A stretch of DNA of 64,000 bases from Stappia stellulata DSM 5886 (GCF_000423705.1 NZ_AUIM01000011.1:248001-312000), one strand, 5' to 3'; positions 1-9,568 are shown, numbered from the stretch's first letter. Notes: a model not told the origin generated them from the sequence alone. Program-made: numbers and translations.

Positions 1-139
1 TGCTTTCGGGTCCGGCGCCCTCGTCCATGTGAATTGTTGATTGTTTTTGCGCTTCGGGCATGGTGTGCGGGCATCGTGAAACTTATGCCCAGACCGGGAC
101 CCTTTATGAACACCAAACGCATGACACGGGGATAACAGC

Positions 140-991
140 TTGGGAAAAACCCGTAACTTCTTTCATTTGCACATGGTTTCAGACTCCACCGGCGAAACGC
201 TGATGACGGTTGCCCGCGCCGCGACCGCGCAATATGAGGACGTGCAGGCGATTGAACACGTCTATCCGTTGATGCGATCCCTCCGCCAGCTCGACCAGGC
301 AATTGCGGAAATCGAGAACGCTCCGGGCATTGTCCTCTATACGCTTGTCGACGCAGATCTGGCGGAACGGCTGGAAAAAGCGGGCCGGGCGCTCGGTATT
401 CCCTGTGTCAACATCCTGTCGCCGGTGTTTTCCGTCTTTCAGTCCTATCTGAATGTACAACTGACCGGGCGGGTTGGCGGTCAACATGCGCTCGATGCCG
501 ACTATTTTCACCGGATCGACGCGTTGAATTTCACCATGATGCATGACGACGGCCAGATCCCCGACGATCTGGACGAAGCCGATGTGGTGCTTCTGGGCGT
601 CAGCCGGACATCCAAGACGCCAACCTGCATCTATCTGGCAAATCGCGGGATCAAGGCCGCCAACATTCCCATTGTTCCGGAAATCAGGCTGCCCTACCAG
701 CTTGACGAGGTGCGTCGGGCCATGGTCGTTGCCGTTATCGCGTCGGTGGAGCGTATCCAGCAGGTTCGCCAGAACCGGATCCTGTCGCTGAATGCGGCGA
801 GTTTCGCCAATGAAAGCTATGTCGATCGTCGTGCCATCGCAGGCGAAATCGCTGCCACGCGCAAACTGTGCGCGGAGCGCGGCTGGCCCGTCATCGATGT
901 GACGCGGCGGTCGATCGAAGAGACCGCCGCGGAGATCATGAGCCTCTATCGTGCGCACAAGAGTGCGCTGGAAAAGTCGCCCACTGCCTGA
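140..991 (+). CDS. Pyruvate, phosphate dikinase regulatory protein (DUF299 family)
   Basis: Family members are bifunctional ADP-dependent kinases / Pi-dependent phosphorylases that switch pyruvate phosphate dikinase (or PEP synthase) off and on. The 283-residue length is normal. The N-terminus reads FHLHMVSDSTGETL, a family hallmark, and the nucleotide-binding loop GVSRTSKT lies at residues 153-160, followed by the conserved run through NIPIVPE. The start is a TTG preceded by a GGGGA stretch seven bases upstream; an ATG at 121 is closed by a stop and is unusable. It heads a forward run with maf, aroE, coaE and dnaQ, an order common in rhizobia. Whether the target is PPDK or PEP synthase cannot be read from the gene; PPDK is usual in this group. 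Confidence 0.93.
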   Translation: MGKTRNFFHLHMVSDSTGETLMTVARAATAQYEDVQAIEHVYPLMRSLRQLDQAIAEIENAPGIVLYTLVDADLAERLEKAGRALGIPCVNILSPVFSVFQSYLNVQLTGRVGGQHALDADYFHRIDALNFTMMHDDGQIPDDLDEADVVLLGVSRTSKTPTCIYLANRGIKAANIPIVPEIRLPYQLDEVRRAMVVAVIASVERIQQVRQNRILSLNAASFANESYVDRRAIAGEIAATRKLCAERGWPVIDVTRRSIEETAAEIMSLYRAHKSALEKSPTA

Positions 992-1058
992 TATCGCCTC
1001 ACCGAATGTCCGCATGTATCGATGCGGACCCCGTCATCCAGACCTGTTGGATCCGATC

Positions 1059-1655
1059 ATGCCCGAACTCGTTCTTGCCAGCGGAAGCCGCATTCGCGGT
1101 GAGCTCCTGCGCAACGCCGGCCTGCGCTTTGCCGTCGATCCTGCGGATGTGGATGAACGCGCGATTGAGGACCCGCTCCTGAAAAGCGGTTTTTCGCCGG
1201 CCGATATCGCCCAGGTTCTTGCAGAAGCAAAGGCCCAGGCGGTAAGCGAACGGCATCCGGGCGCCTTTGTGATCGGCGCTGATCAGGTGCTTGAATTCGA
1301 AGGCGGGCGCTTGACCAAGCCCGAGGACATGGAGGCGGCGCGACGCCAACTCCTGGCCATGTCCGGCAAGCGGCACGAGCTTCACTCGGCGGTCGTCGTC
1401 GTTCGCGACGGCGAAACGCTGTGGCGCCATATCGGTACTGTCCGGTTGACGATGCGGCCGTTTTCGCCCGCCTTCGTCGGCCGATATCTGGCGCAGGTCG
1501 GCGATGCTGTATTGACGAGCGTCGGCGCTTATCAGCTCGAGGGACCGGGCGTACAGCTCTTCGAGACAATCGACGGCGACTATTTTTCCGTTCTCGGACT
1601 TCCGCTCCTTTCCCTTCTAGGAAGGTTGCGCGAGGAAGGGGCGATAGAGGCATGA
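1059..1655 (+). CDS. maf: Maf-like nucleoside triphosphate pyrophosphatase
   Basis: Maf/YhdE family proteins hydrolyse non-canonical or methylated nucleotides (dTTP/UTP/m7GTP) to monophosphates in the cytoplasm. The N-terminal LASGSRIRGELL (residues 5-16) is the Maf signature, and an Asp in GADQVLEFEG plus the TKPED segment match the active-site cleft. I start at ATG 1059, giving 198 residues, the usual Maf length; the open frame extends upstream to 951 but that part overlaps the previous gene and has no family similarity. The stop overlaps the aroE start (ATGA, 1652-1655), so the two are translationally coupled. Its exact nucleotide preference is not predictable here. Confidence 0.9.
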   Translation: MPELVLASGSRIRGELLRNAGLRFAVDPADVDERAIEDPLLKSGFSPADIAQVLAEAKAQAVSERHPGAFVIGADQVLEFEGGRLTKPEDMEAARRQLLAMSGKRHELHSAVVVVRDGETLWRHIGTVRLTMRPFSPAFVGRYLAQVGDAVLTSVGAYQLEGPGVQLFETIDGDYFSVLGLPLLSLLGRLREEGAIEA

Positions 1656-2491
1656 CGCGCCGCGCCGCCATTACCGGATATCCGGTCGCCCATTCCCGCT
1701 CCCCGCTCATTCACGGTTACTGGCTGAAGCGCCACGGGCTCGACGGGACCTATGAGCGGGTCGCGGTCGAGCCTGCGACCGCCGAGACATTCTACCGCGA
1801 ATTCGCAAAGAGCGGCCTTGTCGGTTGCAATGTCACCGTGCCGCACAAGGAAGTGGCCGCCGCCTGCTGCGATGTTCTGGACGATGCCGCCCAGGCAATG
1901 GGCGCGGCCAATACGCTCTGGCTTGACGACAACGGTCGCCTGATGGGCGCCAACACCGATGGTCTCGGGTTTCTGGGAAACCTGGACCAGAATGCACCCG
2001 GCTGGGTTGGACGGTGCGACACGGCGCTTGTGCTGGGGGCCGGCGGTGCCGCACGTGCGATTGTCTGGGCACTTGTCTCCCGGGGTGTGAAAAAGGTGCT
2101 TGTCGCCAATCGGACGCTGTCGAAAGCTCAGGATTTTGCGGATCGTTTCGCCCCCGTCGCAAAAGCCGTTTCCTGGGACTATCTTGCGGATATCCTGGGG
2201 AGATCTGATCTCGTGGTGAACACCACATCGCTCGGCATGGAAGGCCAGCCGCCGCTCGATCTGGATCTGTCTCCCCTGCCGGTCGATGCGCTGGTGAGCG
2301 ATATCGTCTATGCGCCCCTGGTCACGCCGTTGCTGCAGGCGGCGCACGACCGGGGAAATCCGACCGTCGACGGTCTTGGCATGCTGCTTCATCAGGCCGT
2401 TCCGGGGTTTGAACGCTGGTTCGGCGTGCGGCCCGAAGTCGACGAGGCCTTGCGGAACCTCGTTCTGGCCGATCTCGGGGTGGCCTCGTGA
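1652..2491 (+). CDS. aroE: Shikimate dehydrogenase (NADP+)
   Basis: AroE reduces 3-dehydroshikimate to shikimate with NADPH in the aromatic amino acid pathway. The 279-residue product begins [21 protein letters not shown], the shikimate-binding signature. The catalytic lysine is K66 in [11 protein letters not shown], the paired Asp is in GANTDGLGF, and the NADP fold carries GAGGAARA. The start at 1652 overlaps the maf stop by four bases, and the stop overlaps the coaE start (GTGA, 2488-2491). A longer open frame to 1421 runs over maf and is rejected. Confidence 0.95.
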   Translation: MTRRAAITGYPVAHSRSPLIHGYWLKRHGLDGTYERVAVEPATAETFYREFAKSGLVGCNVTVPHKEVAAACCDVLDDAAQAMGAANTLWLDDNGRLMGANTDGLGFLGNLDQNAPGWVGRCDTALVLGAGGAARAIVWALVSRGVKKVLVANRTLSKAQDFADRFAPVAKAVSWDYLADILGRSDLVVNTTSLGMEGQPPLDLDLSPLPVDALVSDIVYAPLVTPLLQAAHDRGNPTVDGLGMLLHQAVPGFERWFGVRPEVDEALRNLVLADLGVAS

Positions 2492-3075
2492 TCGTCGTTG
2501 GCCTCACCGGCTCCATCGGCATGGGAAAATCGACGACAGCGGCCATGTTCGCCGGCGCGGGGGCGGCCGTTTACGACGCGGATGCCGCCGTCCACGACCT
2601 CTACCGAAGCGAAGGCGCGCCCGTGATCGAGGCCGCCTTTCCCGGGACCGTTGTCGCGGGCGTCGTTGACCGAAAGGCGCTTGGCGCGCGGGTGATCGGA
2701 AAGCCCGATGAGATGAAGCGCCTGGAGACGATCGTTCATCCGCTCGTGCATGCCCGGGAGACAGCGTTTCTTGAGACGGCAAAAGCCGCCGGTGCCCGCA
2801 TTGCCGTGCTTGATATTCCATTGTTGTTCGAGACCGGCGGCGAGGCGCGCGTTCACGCCAGTGTTGTCGTCACCGCGTCCGCCGAGGTTCAGCGGTCCCG
2901 CGTTCTGGCGCGTCCTGGTATGAGCGAAGACACTTTTGCCGCGATCCTGGCCAAACAGATGCCCGACGCGCAAAAGCGCCGTCGCGCCCACTTCCTTGTG
3001 GATACCGGTCATGGAAAGGCCCATGCCCGGCGAACCGTGGCTGCCATTCTGCGCGCGCTTGCCGCTCTCGGCTGA
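2488..3075 (+). CDS. coaE: Dephospho-CoA kinase
   Basis: CoaE performs the last step of coenzyme A synthesis, ATP-dependent phosphorylation of the 3'-hydroxyl of dephospho-CoA. The Walker A loop GSIGMGKS is at residues 8-15, followed by [11 protein letters not shown] and the lid/CoA-domain motifs HPLVHARE and [11 protein letters not shown]. Its 195 residues are typical. The GTG start overlaps the aroE stop, making it the fourth gene of a tightly coupled operon. There is then a 131-bp gap before dnaQ, so dnaQ may have its own promoter. Confidence 0.94.
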   Translation: MIVVGLTGSIGMGKSTTAAMFAGAGAAVYDADAAVHDLYRSEGAPVIEAAFPGTVVAGVVDRKALGARVIGKPDEMKRLETIVHPLVHARETAFLETAKAAGARIAVLDIPLLFETGGEARVHASVVVTASAEVQRSRVLARPGMSEDTFAAILAKQMPDAQKRRRAHFLVDTGHGKAHARRTVAAILRALAALG

Positions 3076-3206
3076 ACGAAGCGCCAATCGCCGTCATATG
3101 GATAAGCAGGGGATGAACGGTGGACCACCATTGCGCGGCTTGAGCGCTCCGCCTCGCGCGTCGAGACTGCACCGTCCCCCGGGATCAACAAGAGAGATCT
3201 GCCGCC

Positions 3207-3914
3207 ATGCGTCGTGAAATTGCCTTTGATACGGAGACCACCGGTCTCGATCCGCGAAACGGTGATCGTCTTGTCGAGATCGGCGGCGTGGAGCTGATCA
3301 ATCACGTTCCCACGGGGCGGACCTATCACGTCTATCTCAATCCCGAACGTGACGTGCCGATCGAGGCCTTCAACGTTCATGGCCTGTCGGCGGAGTTTCT
3401 GGCCGACAAGCCGAAATTTGCCGAGATCGTGCAGGAATTCCTGGAGTTCGTCGGCGATGCGACGCTCGTGATCCACAATGCCGCTTTCGACATGGGCTTC
3501 ATCAACATGGAGCTCGGTCGGCTCGAACTCGGTCGCTTTCCGGATGAGCAGGTGCTCGACACGCTGGCGATCGCACGACGCAAGCATCCCGGGTCGCCCG
3601 CCTCGCTCGATGCGTTGTGCTCGCGCTACAGGATCGACAATTCCAGGCGGACCAAGCACGGCGCGCTGCTCGATTCCGAGATCCTGGCGGAAGTCTACAT
3701 CGAGCTGATTGGCGGCAAGCAGGCAGGCCTTGCGCTTTCGGTTGAGGATGAGACGGATTATTCCGGGTCCGAGTCAAAGCGGAAGCGCGTGCCGGCACGC
3801 CCGCGCCCGCAACCGTTGCCTCCGCTGCTGAGCGATGCCGAGATCGAGGCGCATCGCGCCTTTGTTTCCGAGATGGGTGAGGCTGCGCTCTGGCGGCGCT
3901 ACGACGCCGACTGA
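3207..3914 (+). CDS. dnaQ: DNA polymerase III epsilon subunit (3'-5' proofreading exonuclease)
   Basis: The protein is the proofreading subunit of the replicative polymerase core. All DEDDh exonuclease motifs are visible: FDTETTG (residues 7-13), the IHNAAFDMGF motif, and the KHGALLDSEILAEVY motif with the catalytic His and last Asp. The C-terminal tail from about residue 180 is charged and Pro-rich and ends in a short helix, where epsilon normally contacts the alpha subunit. At 235 residues it is standard length. Many rhizobia have secB next; here a convergent dehydrogenase follows instead. Confidence 0.93.
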   Translation: MRREIAFDTETTGLDPRNGDRLVEIGGVELINHVPTGRTYHVYLNPERDVPIEAFNVHGLSAEFLADKPKFAEIVQEFLEFVGDATLVIHNAAFDMGFINMELGRLELGRFPDEQVLDTLAIARRKHPGSPASLDALCSRYRIDNSRRTKHGALLDSEILAEVYIELIGGKQAGLALSVEDETDYSGSESKRKRVPARPRPQPLPPLLSDAEIEAHRAFVSEMGEAALWRRYDAD

Positions 3915-3943
3915 GCCTTTTGCGGGTTATTCGTCAATGAAAA

Positions 3944-3983
3944 CGCCCGCGAATCGATCCGCAGGCGAATCCTTTCGCGGGCG
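3944..3983 (-). terminator. Hairpin between dnaQ and the convergent dehydrogenase
   Basis: Ten-base perfect inverted repeat, CGCCCGCGAA (3944-3953) and TTCGCGGGCG (3974-3983), with a 20-nt loop. On the minus strand the stem is followed by TTTTCATTG, so it best fits a terminator for the dehydrogenase gene, though it may serve both convergent transcripts. The loop is longer than in a canonical intrinsic terminator. Confidence 0.5.
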
Positions 3984-4013
3984 CCAAAATGGTCGCGGGC
4001 GGTTTTCCTCGCC

Positions 4014-5000
4014 TCAAAGCATCGACGGCAGAACGCGATCCGGCGGACGGTGGCCGTCCATGAAGGTCTTGATGTTGATGATGACCTTTTCGCCCATGTC
4101 GATGCGTCCTTCGATGGTGGCCGAACCCATGTGCGGCAGCAGCACCACCTTGTCGGAGGCAACGAGCTTGGGATTTACCGCCGGCTCGTGTTCGAACACG
4201 TCGAGGCCGGCGCCTGCCAGCTGACCGGCTTCCAGCTGGCGGATAAGGGCCGCTTCGTCGATCACTTCGCCGCGGGCCGTGTTGACGAGATAGGCTTCGG
4301 GTTTCATCAGCTTCAGCCGGCGCGCCGACAGAAGGTGATAGGTCGCGGGCGTGTGCGGGCAATGCACCGAGACCACGTCCATGCGCGCCAGCATCTGGTC
4401 GAGACTGTCCCAATAGGTCGCCTCGAGCGCTTCTTCGGTCGCTTCCGGCACCCGGCGGCGGTTGTGGTAATGGATCGACATGCCGAAGGCTTTTGCCCGC
4501 CGCGCGACGGCCTGGCCGATGCGGCCCATGCCGACGATGCCGAGCCGCTTGCCCCAGATGCGGTGGCCCAGCATCCAGGTCGGCGACCATCCGGCCCATT
4601 CGCCGTGTTCCATCGCCTTGATGCCTTCGGCGATGCGGCGCGGCACGCCGAGCATCAGCGCCATCGTCATGTCGGCGGTGTCTTCCGTCAAAACGCCCGG
4701 CGTGTTGGTGACGGTGATGCCGCGATTGTTGGCGGTGACGACATCGATGTTGTCGACGCCATTGCCGAAGTTCGCGATGAGCCTGAGGTTCGGACCCGCT
4801 TGCGACAGGACGGCGGAATCGATGCGGTCGGTGACGGTCGGAACGACGACGTCGGCCGTCTTGACGGCCTCCACCAGCTCTGCCTGGCTGAGCGGCCGAT
4901 CCGTATCGTTGAGCCGGGTTTCGAAGAGTTCGCGCATGCGCGTCTCCACGACGTCCGGCAATTTGCGTGTCACGACGACCAGCGGCTTCTTCTTCGGCAT
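4014..5000 (-). CDS. D-2-hydroxyacid dehydrogenase (glyoxylate/hydroxypyruvate reductase-like)
   Basis: NAD(P)-dependent oxidoreductase of the D-isomer 2-hydroxyacid dehydrogenase family. The Rossmann motif GIVGMGRIGQAV lies near residue 155. The catalytic triad is visible as Arg in NTARGEVID, Glu in the LDVFEHEP segment and His in LLPHMGSAT. Length (328 residues) and the FGNGVDNIDV segment resemble D-glycerate dehydrogenase / glyoxylate reductase (GyaR) enzymes of rhizobia. It stands alone, convergent with dnaQ, with 259 bp of non-coding DNA upstream. The substrate (glyoxylate, hydroxypyruvate or another 2-keto acid) is inferred and not certain. Confidence 0.85.
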   Translation of the reverse strand: MPKKKPLVVVTRKLPDVVETRMRELFETRLNDTDRPLSQAELVEAVKTADVVVPTVTDRIDSAVLSQAGPNLRLIANFGNGVDNIDVVTANNRGITVTNTPGVLTEDTADMTMALMLGVPRRIAEGIKAMEHGEWAGWSPTWMLGHRIWGKRLGIVGMGRIGQAVARRAKAFGMSIHYHNRRRVPEATEEALEATYWDSLDQMLARMDVVSVHCPHTPATYHLLSARRLKLMKPEAYLVNTARGEVIDEAALIRQLEAGQLAGAGLDVFEHEPAVNPKLVASDKVVLLPHMGSATIEGRIDMGEKVIINIKTFMDGHRPPDRVLPSML

Positions 5001-5259
5001 GCTCCTCGCCTTCCGCGCTTTATTGAGGGGTCCTTAACCCTGAATCCTCCAAAGTGCGCCCTTTCCACACAGGACGGCACGACGCTGTCGTTCTCCTTAC
5101 CAGATGGTCCGGTCAAAACAAGGGATTGCAGCCGATTGATTTTGGCACAATCGCGACCGCTTTTGGGAGATGCCCTGTCGGGATGCCATCAAAATGTGCG
5201 ATTCGGGCGGTGTTGGTAAGGGTGGTCAGCGTGCATCGTGGAGAAAGGAAACGATTGAA

Positions 5260-5796
5260 ATGATACTTCACCCGGCCGGCAGGATCGGCCTCGTGTCCCT
5301 CCTCGCGCTCTGCCTTTTCGCCGCCGTCGCCGTGGGGCCGTCCCTGGCCCAGTCGGGAACCGTCGGCGCGAGCGGCTTTCCCGTCCCGCGGTTTGTCAGC
5401 CTGAAATCGGATCGGGTCAATGTGCGTGTCGGACCGAGCCGGGATCATCGCATCGGCTGGACCTTCGTGCGCGCCGGGCTTCCGGTGGAGATCGTTCAGG
5501 AATTCGAGAACTGGCGCCGAATTCGCGATTGGGAAGGCTCGGAGGGCTGGGTGTTTCACTCGCTGCTCACCGGTCGGCGGACCGCTCTGGTCACGCCCTG
5601 GGAGAGCGACATTGTCACGCCGCTCCGGCAGGAGCCGCGCTCGGACGCACGCATCGTGGCCGAACTTTCGCCCAAGGTCCTGAGCGAGGTCGGAGAATGC
5701 GGGCAAGGTTGGTGCGAAGTGTCGGGCGACGGGTTTTCCGGCTGGATCGACCAGACCCGCCTGTTCGGCGTTTACCCCGACGAAACGGTGGAGTAA
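5260..5796 (+). CDS. Secreted protein with two bacterial SH3 domains
   Basis: 178-residue exported protein. A signal peptide covers roughly residues 1-31 (hydrophobic GLVSLLALCLFAAVAV, then likely cleavage after SLA). The mature part has two SH3b-like repeats: FVSLKSDRVNVRVGPS through the EGWVFHSLL segment, and a second ending WIDQTRLFG. Such proteins (COG3807 type) are widespread in Hyphomicrobiales and probably bind cell-wall or periplasmic targets, but the function is unproven. I start at ATG 5260 because a GGAGAAAGGA ribosome-binding site lies at 5240-5249; a longer frame to 5170 would bury the signal peptide. Confidence 0.82.
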   Translation: MILHPAGRIGLVSLLALCLFAAVAVGPSLAQSGTVGASGFPVPRFVSLKSDRVNVRVGPSRDHRIGWTFVRAGLPVEIVQEFENWRRIRDWEGSEGWVFHSLLTGRRTALVTPWESDIVTPLRQEPRSDARIVAELSPKVLSEVGECGQGWCEVSGDGFSGWIDQTRLFGVYPDETVE

Positions 5797-5797
5797 G

Positions 5798-5846
5798 CGC
5801 GCCGGGCACCAGTCGATGCAGGCACGGTGCCGCATCGACCGGCGCG
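5798..5846. terminator. Bulged long hairpin between convergent SH3 gene and fabI
   Basis: Outer arms CGCGCCGG (5798-5805) and CCGGCGCG (5839-5846) plus inner arms TCGATGC (5813-5819) and GCATCGA (5832-5838) form a 15-bp stem with a 7-nt bulge on one side. It starts two bases after the SH3 gene stop and lies 23 bases past the fabI stop. This suits a bidirectional terminator, although neither side has a long T run. Confidence 0.45.
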
Positions 5847-5868
5847 TGGCGGCCGGAGACGAGGATGA

Positions 5869-6699
5869 TCAGTCGTCTTCGACGATCTTCTGCGCCCGCG
5901 CTTCCTGGGTTTTGAGTGCATCGAGACGCGGCATCGACACGGTGCTGAAACCGGAATCCACGAAATGGATCTCGCCGGTTACGCCGGACGAAAGATCCGA
6001 CAGCAGATAAAGCGCCGAGCCGCCGACCTCATAGTGGGTGACGGTGCGGCCGAGCGGCGAATGCTGCTTCTGGTAATTGAACATCACCCGCGCGTCGGAA
6101 ACGCCCGATCCCGCCAATGTGCGCACCGGTCCCGCCGAAATCGCGTTGACGCGAATATTGTCCAGTCCAAAATCCATCGCCAGATAGCGGACGGAAGATT
6201 CCAGCGCCGCCTTGGCAACGCCCATCACATTGTAGTTGGGCATGACCTGGTTGGAGCCACCGTAGGTCAGCGTGATCATCGAGCCGCCCTCGTTCATCAT
6301 CGCTGCCGCGCGTTTTGCGACCTCGGTGAAGGAGAAGCAGGAAATCACCATGGTGCGGGTGAAGTTCTCGCGCGAGGTGTCGGCGTAGCGCCCGCGCAGT
6401 TCCGACTTGTCGGAAAAGGCAATGGCGTGCACCAGGAAGTCGATCTTGCCCCATTTTTCCCTGAGGGTATCGAAGACCGCATCGACCGTCTCGATGTCCT
6501 CGACGTCGCAGGGCAGCAGCAGATCGGCACCGACGCTGTCGGCCAGCGGCTTCACCCGGCGCCCGAAATTCTCGCCCTGATAGGTGAAGGCGAGCTCGGC
6601 GCCGTGGTCGGCAAGCGTCTTGGCGATTCCCCAGGCGATGGAGTGGTCATTGGCCACGCCCATCACCAGGCCGCGTTTGCCTTTCATGATTCCCGACAT
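5869..6699 (-). CDS. fabI: Enoyl-[acyl-carrier-protein] reductase, FabI type
   Basis: FabI reduces trans-2-enoyl-ACP in each round of type II fatty acid synthesis, using NAD(P)H; it is the triclosan-target type. The N-terminus KGKRGLVMGVANDHSIAWGIA is the FabI cofactor motif. The catalytic Tyr and Lys occur as NYNVMGVAKAALESSVRYLA, and ISAGPVRTLA follows. 276 residues is normal. It lies 10 bases after fabB on the same strand, completing the conserved fabA-fabB-fabI order that sits divergent from irr in rhizobia. Confidence 0.95.
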   Translation of the reverse strand: MSGIMKGKRGLVMGVANDHSIAWGIAKTLADHGAELAFTYQGENFGRRVKPLADSVGADLLLPCDVEDIETVDAVFDTLREKWGKIDFLVHAIAFSDKSELRGRYADTSRENFTRTMVISCFSFTEVAKRAAAMMNEGGSMITLTYGGSNQVMPNYNVMGVAKAALESSVRYLAMDFGLDNIRVNAISAGPVRTLAGSGVSDARVMFNYQKQHSPLGRTVTHYEVGGSALYLLSDLSSGVTGEIHFVDSGFSTVSMPRLDALKTQEARAQKIVEDD

Positions 6700-6709
6700 T
6701 CTGGCCCCC

Positions 6710-7933
6710 TCAGCCGTGATAGCGCGACAGCGCGAGGGAGGCGTTGGTGCCTCCGAAACCGAAACTGTTGGAAAGCACCGTATCGAGGCCCGCGTTGTCG
6801 ACCCGCTTCATCGCGATCTCGTCGGGGCTGAGTGCCGGGTCGAGTTCCGTGATGTTGGCGGAGGCGGTGATGAAATCGTTCTGCAGCATCAACAGGCAGT
6901 AGATTGCCTCATGCACGCCGGTGGCACCGAGACTGTGACCCGTCAGCGACTTGGTGGAGGAGGCAACCGGCTGGTCGTCGCCGAACACCTTGCGGATCGC
7001 CTCGATCTCGCCGATGTCGCCGACCGGCGTGGAGGTGCCATGGGTGTTGATGTAGTTCACTTTCCGCTCGCCCAGCGTCTCGATGGCAAGGCGCATGCAA
7101 CGCTCGCCGCCTTCTCCGGACGGTGCGACCATGTCGTAGCCGTCGGAATTGGCGGCATAGCCGGTGACCTCGGCGTAAATCTTGGCGCCGCGGGCCTTGG
7201 CATGCTCCAGCTCTTCCAGCACCACCACGCCGCCGCCGCCGGCGATGACGAAGCCGTCGCGGGTTGCGTCATAGGCCCGAGAGGCTGTGGTCGGCGTGTC
7301 ATTGTATTTCGACGACATGGCGCCCATCGCGTCGAACAGGCATGACAGCGTCCAGTCGAGTTCCTCGCCGCCGCCGGCGAAGACGATGTCCTGCTTGCCA
7401 AACTGGATCTGTTCGGTGCCCGCGCCGATGCAATGCGCCGAGGTCGAACAGGCGGAGGTGATGGAATAGTTGATGCCCTTGATCTTGAAGGGCGTCGCAA
7501 TGCAGGCGGAATTGGTCGAACTCATGCCGCGCGTAACCATGAAGGGTCCCATGCGTTTGGGAGACCCCTTCTCGATGACGATCTTGTGCGCCTGGAACAG
7601 GTTCTTGGTCGACGGGCCGCCGGATCCCATCACGATGCCGGTGCGCGGATGGGACACCTCGGTGTCTTCAAGCCCGCTGTCGGCGATCGCCTGTTGCATG
7701 GCGAGGTAATTGTAGGCCGCGCCGTCGCCCATGAAGCGCAGCTGGCGCTTGTCGATCTCGGCCGCCAGATCGATGTTCGGCATGCCGTGCACCTGGCTGC
7801 GGAAGCCGTGTTCGGTGTAGTCCGGCGCCGCGCAAATGCCGGATGTGCCGTCGCGCAGGCTTTTGGTGACTTCTTCCGCCGAATTGCCGATCGACGAAAT
7901 GATGCCCAGTCCGGTTATAACCACCCGCCTCAT
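6710..7933 (-). CDS. fabB: Beta-ketoacyl-ACP synthase I
   Basis: Condensing enzyme needed with FabA for unsaturated fatty acid synthesis. The Cys-His-His triad is visible: Cys in [13 protein letters not shown], His in [11 protein letters not shown] and His in [11 protein letters not shown]. The start is ATG at 7933 ([16 protein letters not shown]), giving 407 residues, preceded by GGGAGA. The frame stays open up to 8518, but that extension is antisense-free shadow lying over fabA and the 233-bp fabA-fabB gap. The gap is longer than usual for this pair. Confidence 0.95.
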   Translation of the reverse strand: MRRVVITGLGIISSIGNSAEEVTKSLRDGTSGICAAPDYTEHGFRSQVHGMPNIDLAAEIDKRQLRFMGDGAAYNYLAMQQAIADSGLEDTEVSHPRTGIVMGSGGPSTKNLFQAHKIVIEKGSPKRMGPFMVTRGMSSTNSACIATPFKIKGINYSITSACSTSAHCIGAGTEQIQFGKQDIVFAGGGEELDWTLSCLFDAMGAMSSKYNDTPTTASRAYDATRDGFVIAGGGGVVVLEELEHAKARGAKIYAEVTGYAANSDGYDMVAPSGEGGERCMRLAIETLGERKVNYINTHGTSTPVGDIGEIEAIRKVFGDDQPVASSTKSLTGHSLGATGVHEAIYCLLMLQNDFITASANITELDPALSPDEIAMKRVDNAGLDTVLSNSFGFGGTNASLALSRYHG

Positions 7934-8166
7934 CGCGGTCTCCCGTCTGTTTCGGACCGTCCTCGCCTCTGATCGCGATTGGCCCTGTCTTCCTTGCCGA
8001 ACCGGATGGCCTCCGTTCAGGGAGATTTCCGGTTCGAAACCTGTCGAATTCGTTGACCGTTCGAGCCGCATTCGGGGTCGCCGGTGCTCGCGGCGAAACG
8101 TCGCGCCGCCCCCCCCGCAGATAGGGACCGCGGCGCGGGGGATCAATCGGTGGTGAGCTGCAAGGC

Positions 8167-8676
8167 TCAGTCGGTCTTGAAAAGACCCACGCGCAGATCC
8201 TTGGCCTTGTAGATGGTTTCGCCATCGGCCTTGAGCCAGCCGTCGGCAATGCCGAGCACCAGACGCCCGCGGCGCAGTTTCTTGATGTCGATGCCGTATT
8301 CCACAAGCTTCACGTCCGGCGTGACCATCTTGGAAAAGCGGATTTCGCCAGTGGAGATCGCGCGGCCCTTGCCCGGCTCTCCGAGCCAGCCAAGGAAAAA
8401 GCCGGTCATCTGCCACATTGCGTCGAGCCCCAGGCACCCGGGCATGACCGGATCGCCCTGGAAGTGACATGCGAAGAACCACAGGTCGGATTTTACGTCG
8501 AGTTCGGCGCGCACGCATCCAAGGCCGTGTTCGCCGCCGGTCTCGGATATCTCCGTGATCCGGTCGAACATCAGCATCGGAGGAAGCGGCAATTGCGCGT
8601 TGCCGGGGCCAAATGTCTCGCCGCGTCCGCAGGCAAGCAATTCGTCGTAGGAGTAGCTCGATTGCCGCACGTTCAT
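8167..8676 (-). CDS. fabA: 3-hydroxyacyl-[ACP] dehydratase/isomerase
   Basis: FabA dehydrates 3-hydroxydecanoyl-ACP and isomerises the 2-trans product to 3-cis, the branch point to unsaturated fatty acids. The catalytic His and Asp are in [18 protein letters not shown] (about residues 70-87), the FabA signature. The 169-residue length and the N-terminal [15 protein letters not shown] are typical. It is the first gene of the reverse fabA-fabB-fabI cluster; its promoter must lie in the 472-bp region shared with irr. Confidence 0.95.
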   Translation of the reverse strand: MNVRQSSYSYDELLACGRGETFGPGNAQLPLPPMLMFDRITEISETGGEHGLGCVRAELDVKSDLWFFACHFQGDPVMPGCLGLDAMWQMTGFFLGWLGEPGKGRAISTGEIRFSKMVTPDVKLVEYGIDIKKLRRGRLVLGIADGWLKADGETIYKAKDLRVGLFKTD

Positions 8677-9148
8677 ATTCTTCCCGCAGGTTATGGATGC
8701 TTCGATCCCGTCACGAGGAAACGACGGACGGGCGAAGTCTAGATTATGGAGCGCTTACTAACATAGCCCCCTGCGCTCCGAAAGCCCGCCGCCAACCGAG
8801 AAATCTGCGTTCCGACAGCGTTTTCCGCTTCGACCCCCGATTTTCGCCCGGACCGCTTCGGTGCAGGCCGGTGGCGGGCGCGTGTCGTGCCATGCTGCAG
8901 GACTTGCAAAACGCGCGGGGTTTGTGGCAGAAATCTGCGACTGACGTGCGGTCGGATTGCCCAGCGGGCATTCGCCGGTCCTGATACGGCAAAGGGCCGC
9001 GAACGCCTTGCGCAAGCGCGCGCGAGATCGTGCAGCTTGCGCAATATGCACAGGATGGCATGATGTCGACAGACGGGGCGGCCGGACAACCTGCGGTCCA
9101 CCCTGACGTTGGCAGTCCGCGAGACGCCCAGACAGCAAGCGAGGCAGA
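8677..9148. other. Intergenic region between divergent fabA and irr
   Basis: 472 bp with no convincing gene. It should hold both promoters. The only clear structure is a repeated CTTGCGCAA, once at 9007-9016 as the perfect palindrome CTTGCGCAAG and again at 9036-9044. I did not find an obvious AT-rich Irr/ICE box. Confidence 0.6.
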
Positions 9149-9568
9149 GTGAGCGAGATCGAGGGACAGCGCGAAGTTCGGGACATGCTTCGGGTGGCGG
9201 GACTGCGTCCGACGCGTCAGCGCGTGGCGCTGGCCGAACTCCTGTACTCCCGCGGCAACCGTCACATCTCGGCGGAACTCCTGCATGAGGAAGCCGAGGC
9301 CGCACATGTGCCGGTGTCGCTCGCGACCGTCTACAACACCCTGCATCAGTTTACCCAGGCCGGCCTTTTGCGCGAGGTCGCGGTCGAGGGCACAAAGACC
9401 TATTTCGACACCAACACCGACGATCACCATCACTTCTTCATCGAAGGCGACAACCAGGTGATCGACATTCCCGGTTCGGGCGTCTCGATGGCCCGTCTTC
9501 CGGAAGCGCCCGACGGCATGGAAATCGTGCGGGTCGACGTGGTCGTGCGGCTGCGTCGAAAGCAGTAG
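9149..9568 (+). CDS. irr: Fur-family iron/heme response regulator Irr
   Basis: Irr is the alphaproteobacterial Fur-family regulator that responds to heme and controls iron and heme genes. The 139-residue protein has the winged-helix segment GLRPTRQRVALAELLY through SLATVYNTLHQF and the His cluster DDHHHFF typical of Irr. The N-terminus lacks the Cys-containing heme regulatory motif known from Bradyrhizobium Irr, so it resembles the Rhizobium/Brucella form. The start is GTG 9149; an in-frame TGA just upstream (near 9104) excludes a longer form. Its location divergent to fabA is conserved in the order. Confidence 0.9.
   Translation: MSEIEGQREVRDMLRVAGLRPTRQRVALAELLYSRGNRHISAELLHEEAEAAHVPVSLATVYNTLHQFTQAGLLREVAVEGTKTYFDTNTDDHHHFFIEGDNQVIDIPGSGVSMARLPEAPDGMEIVRVDVVVRLRRKQ

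Noticed and set aside
6710-8518. 602-residue version of FabB
   Set aside because: The first 195 residues overlap fabA in another frame and lack similarity; FabB starts at 7933 with a good ribosome site.
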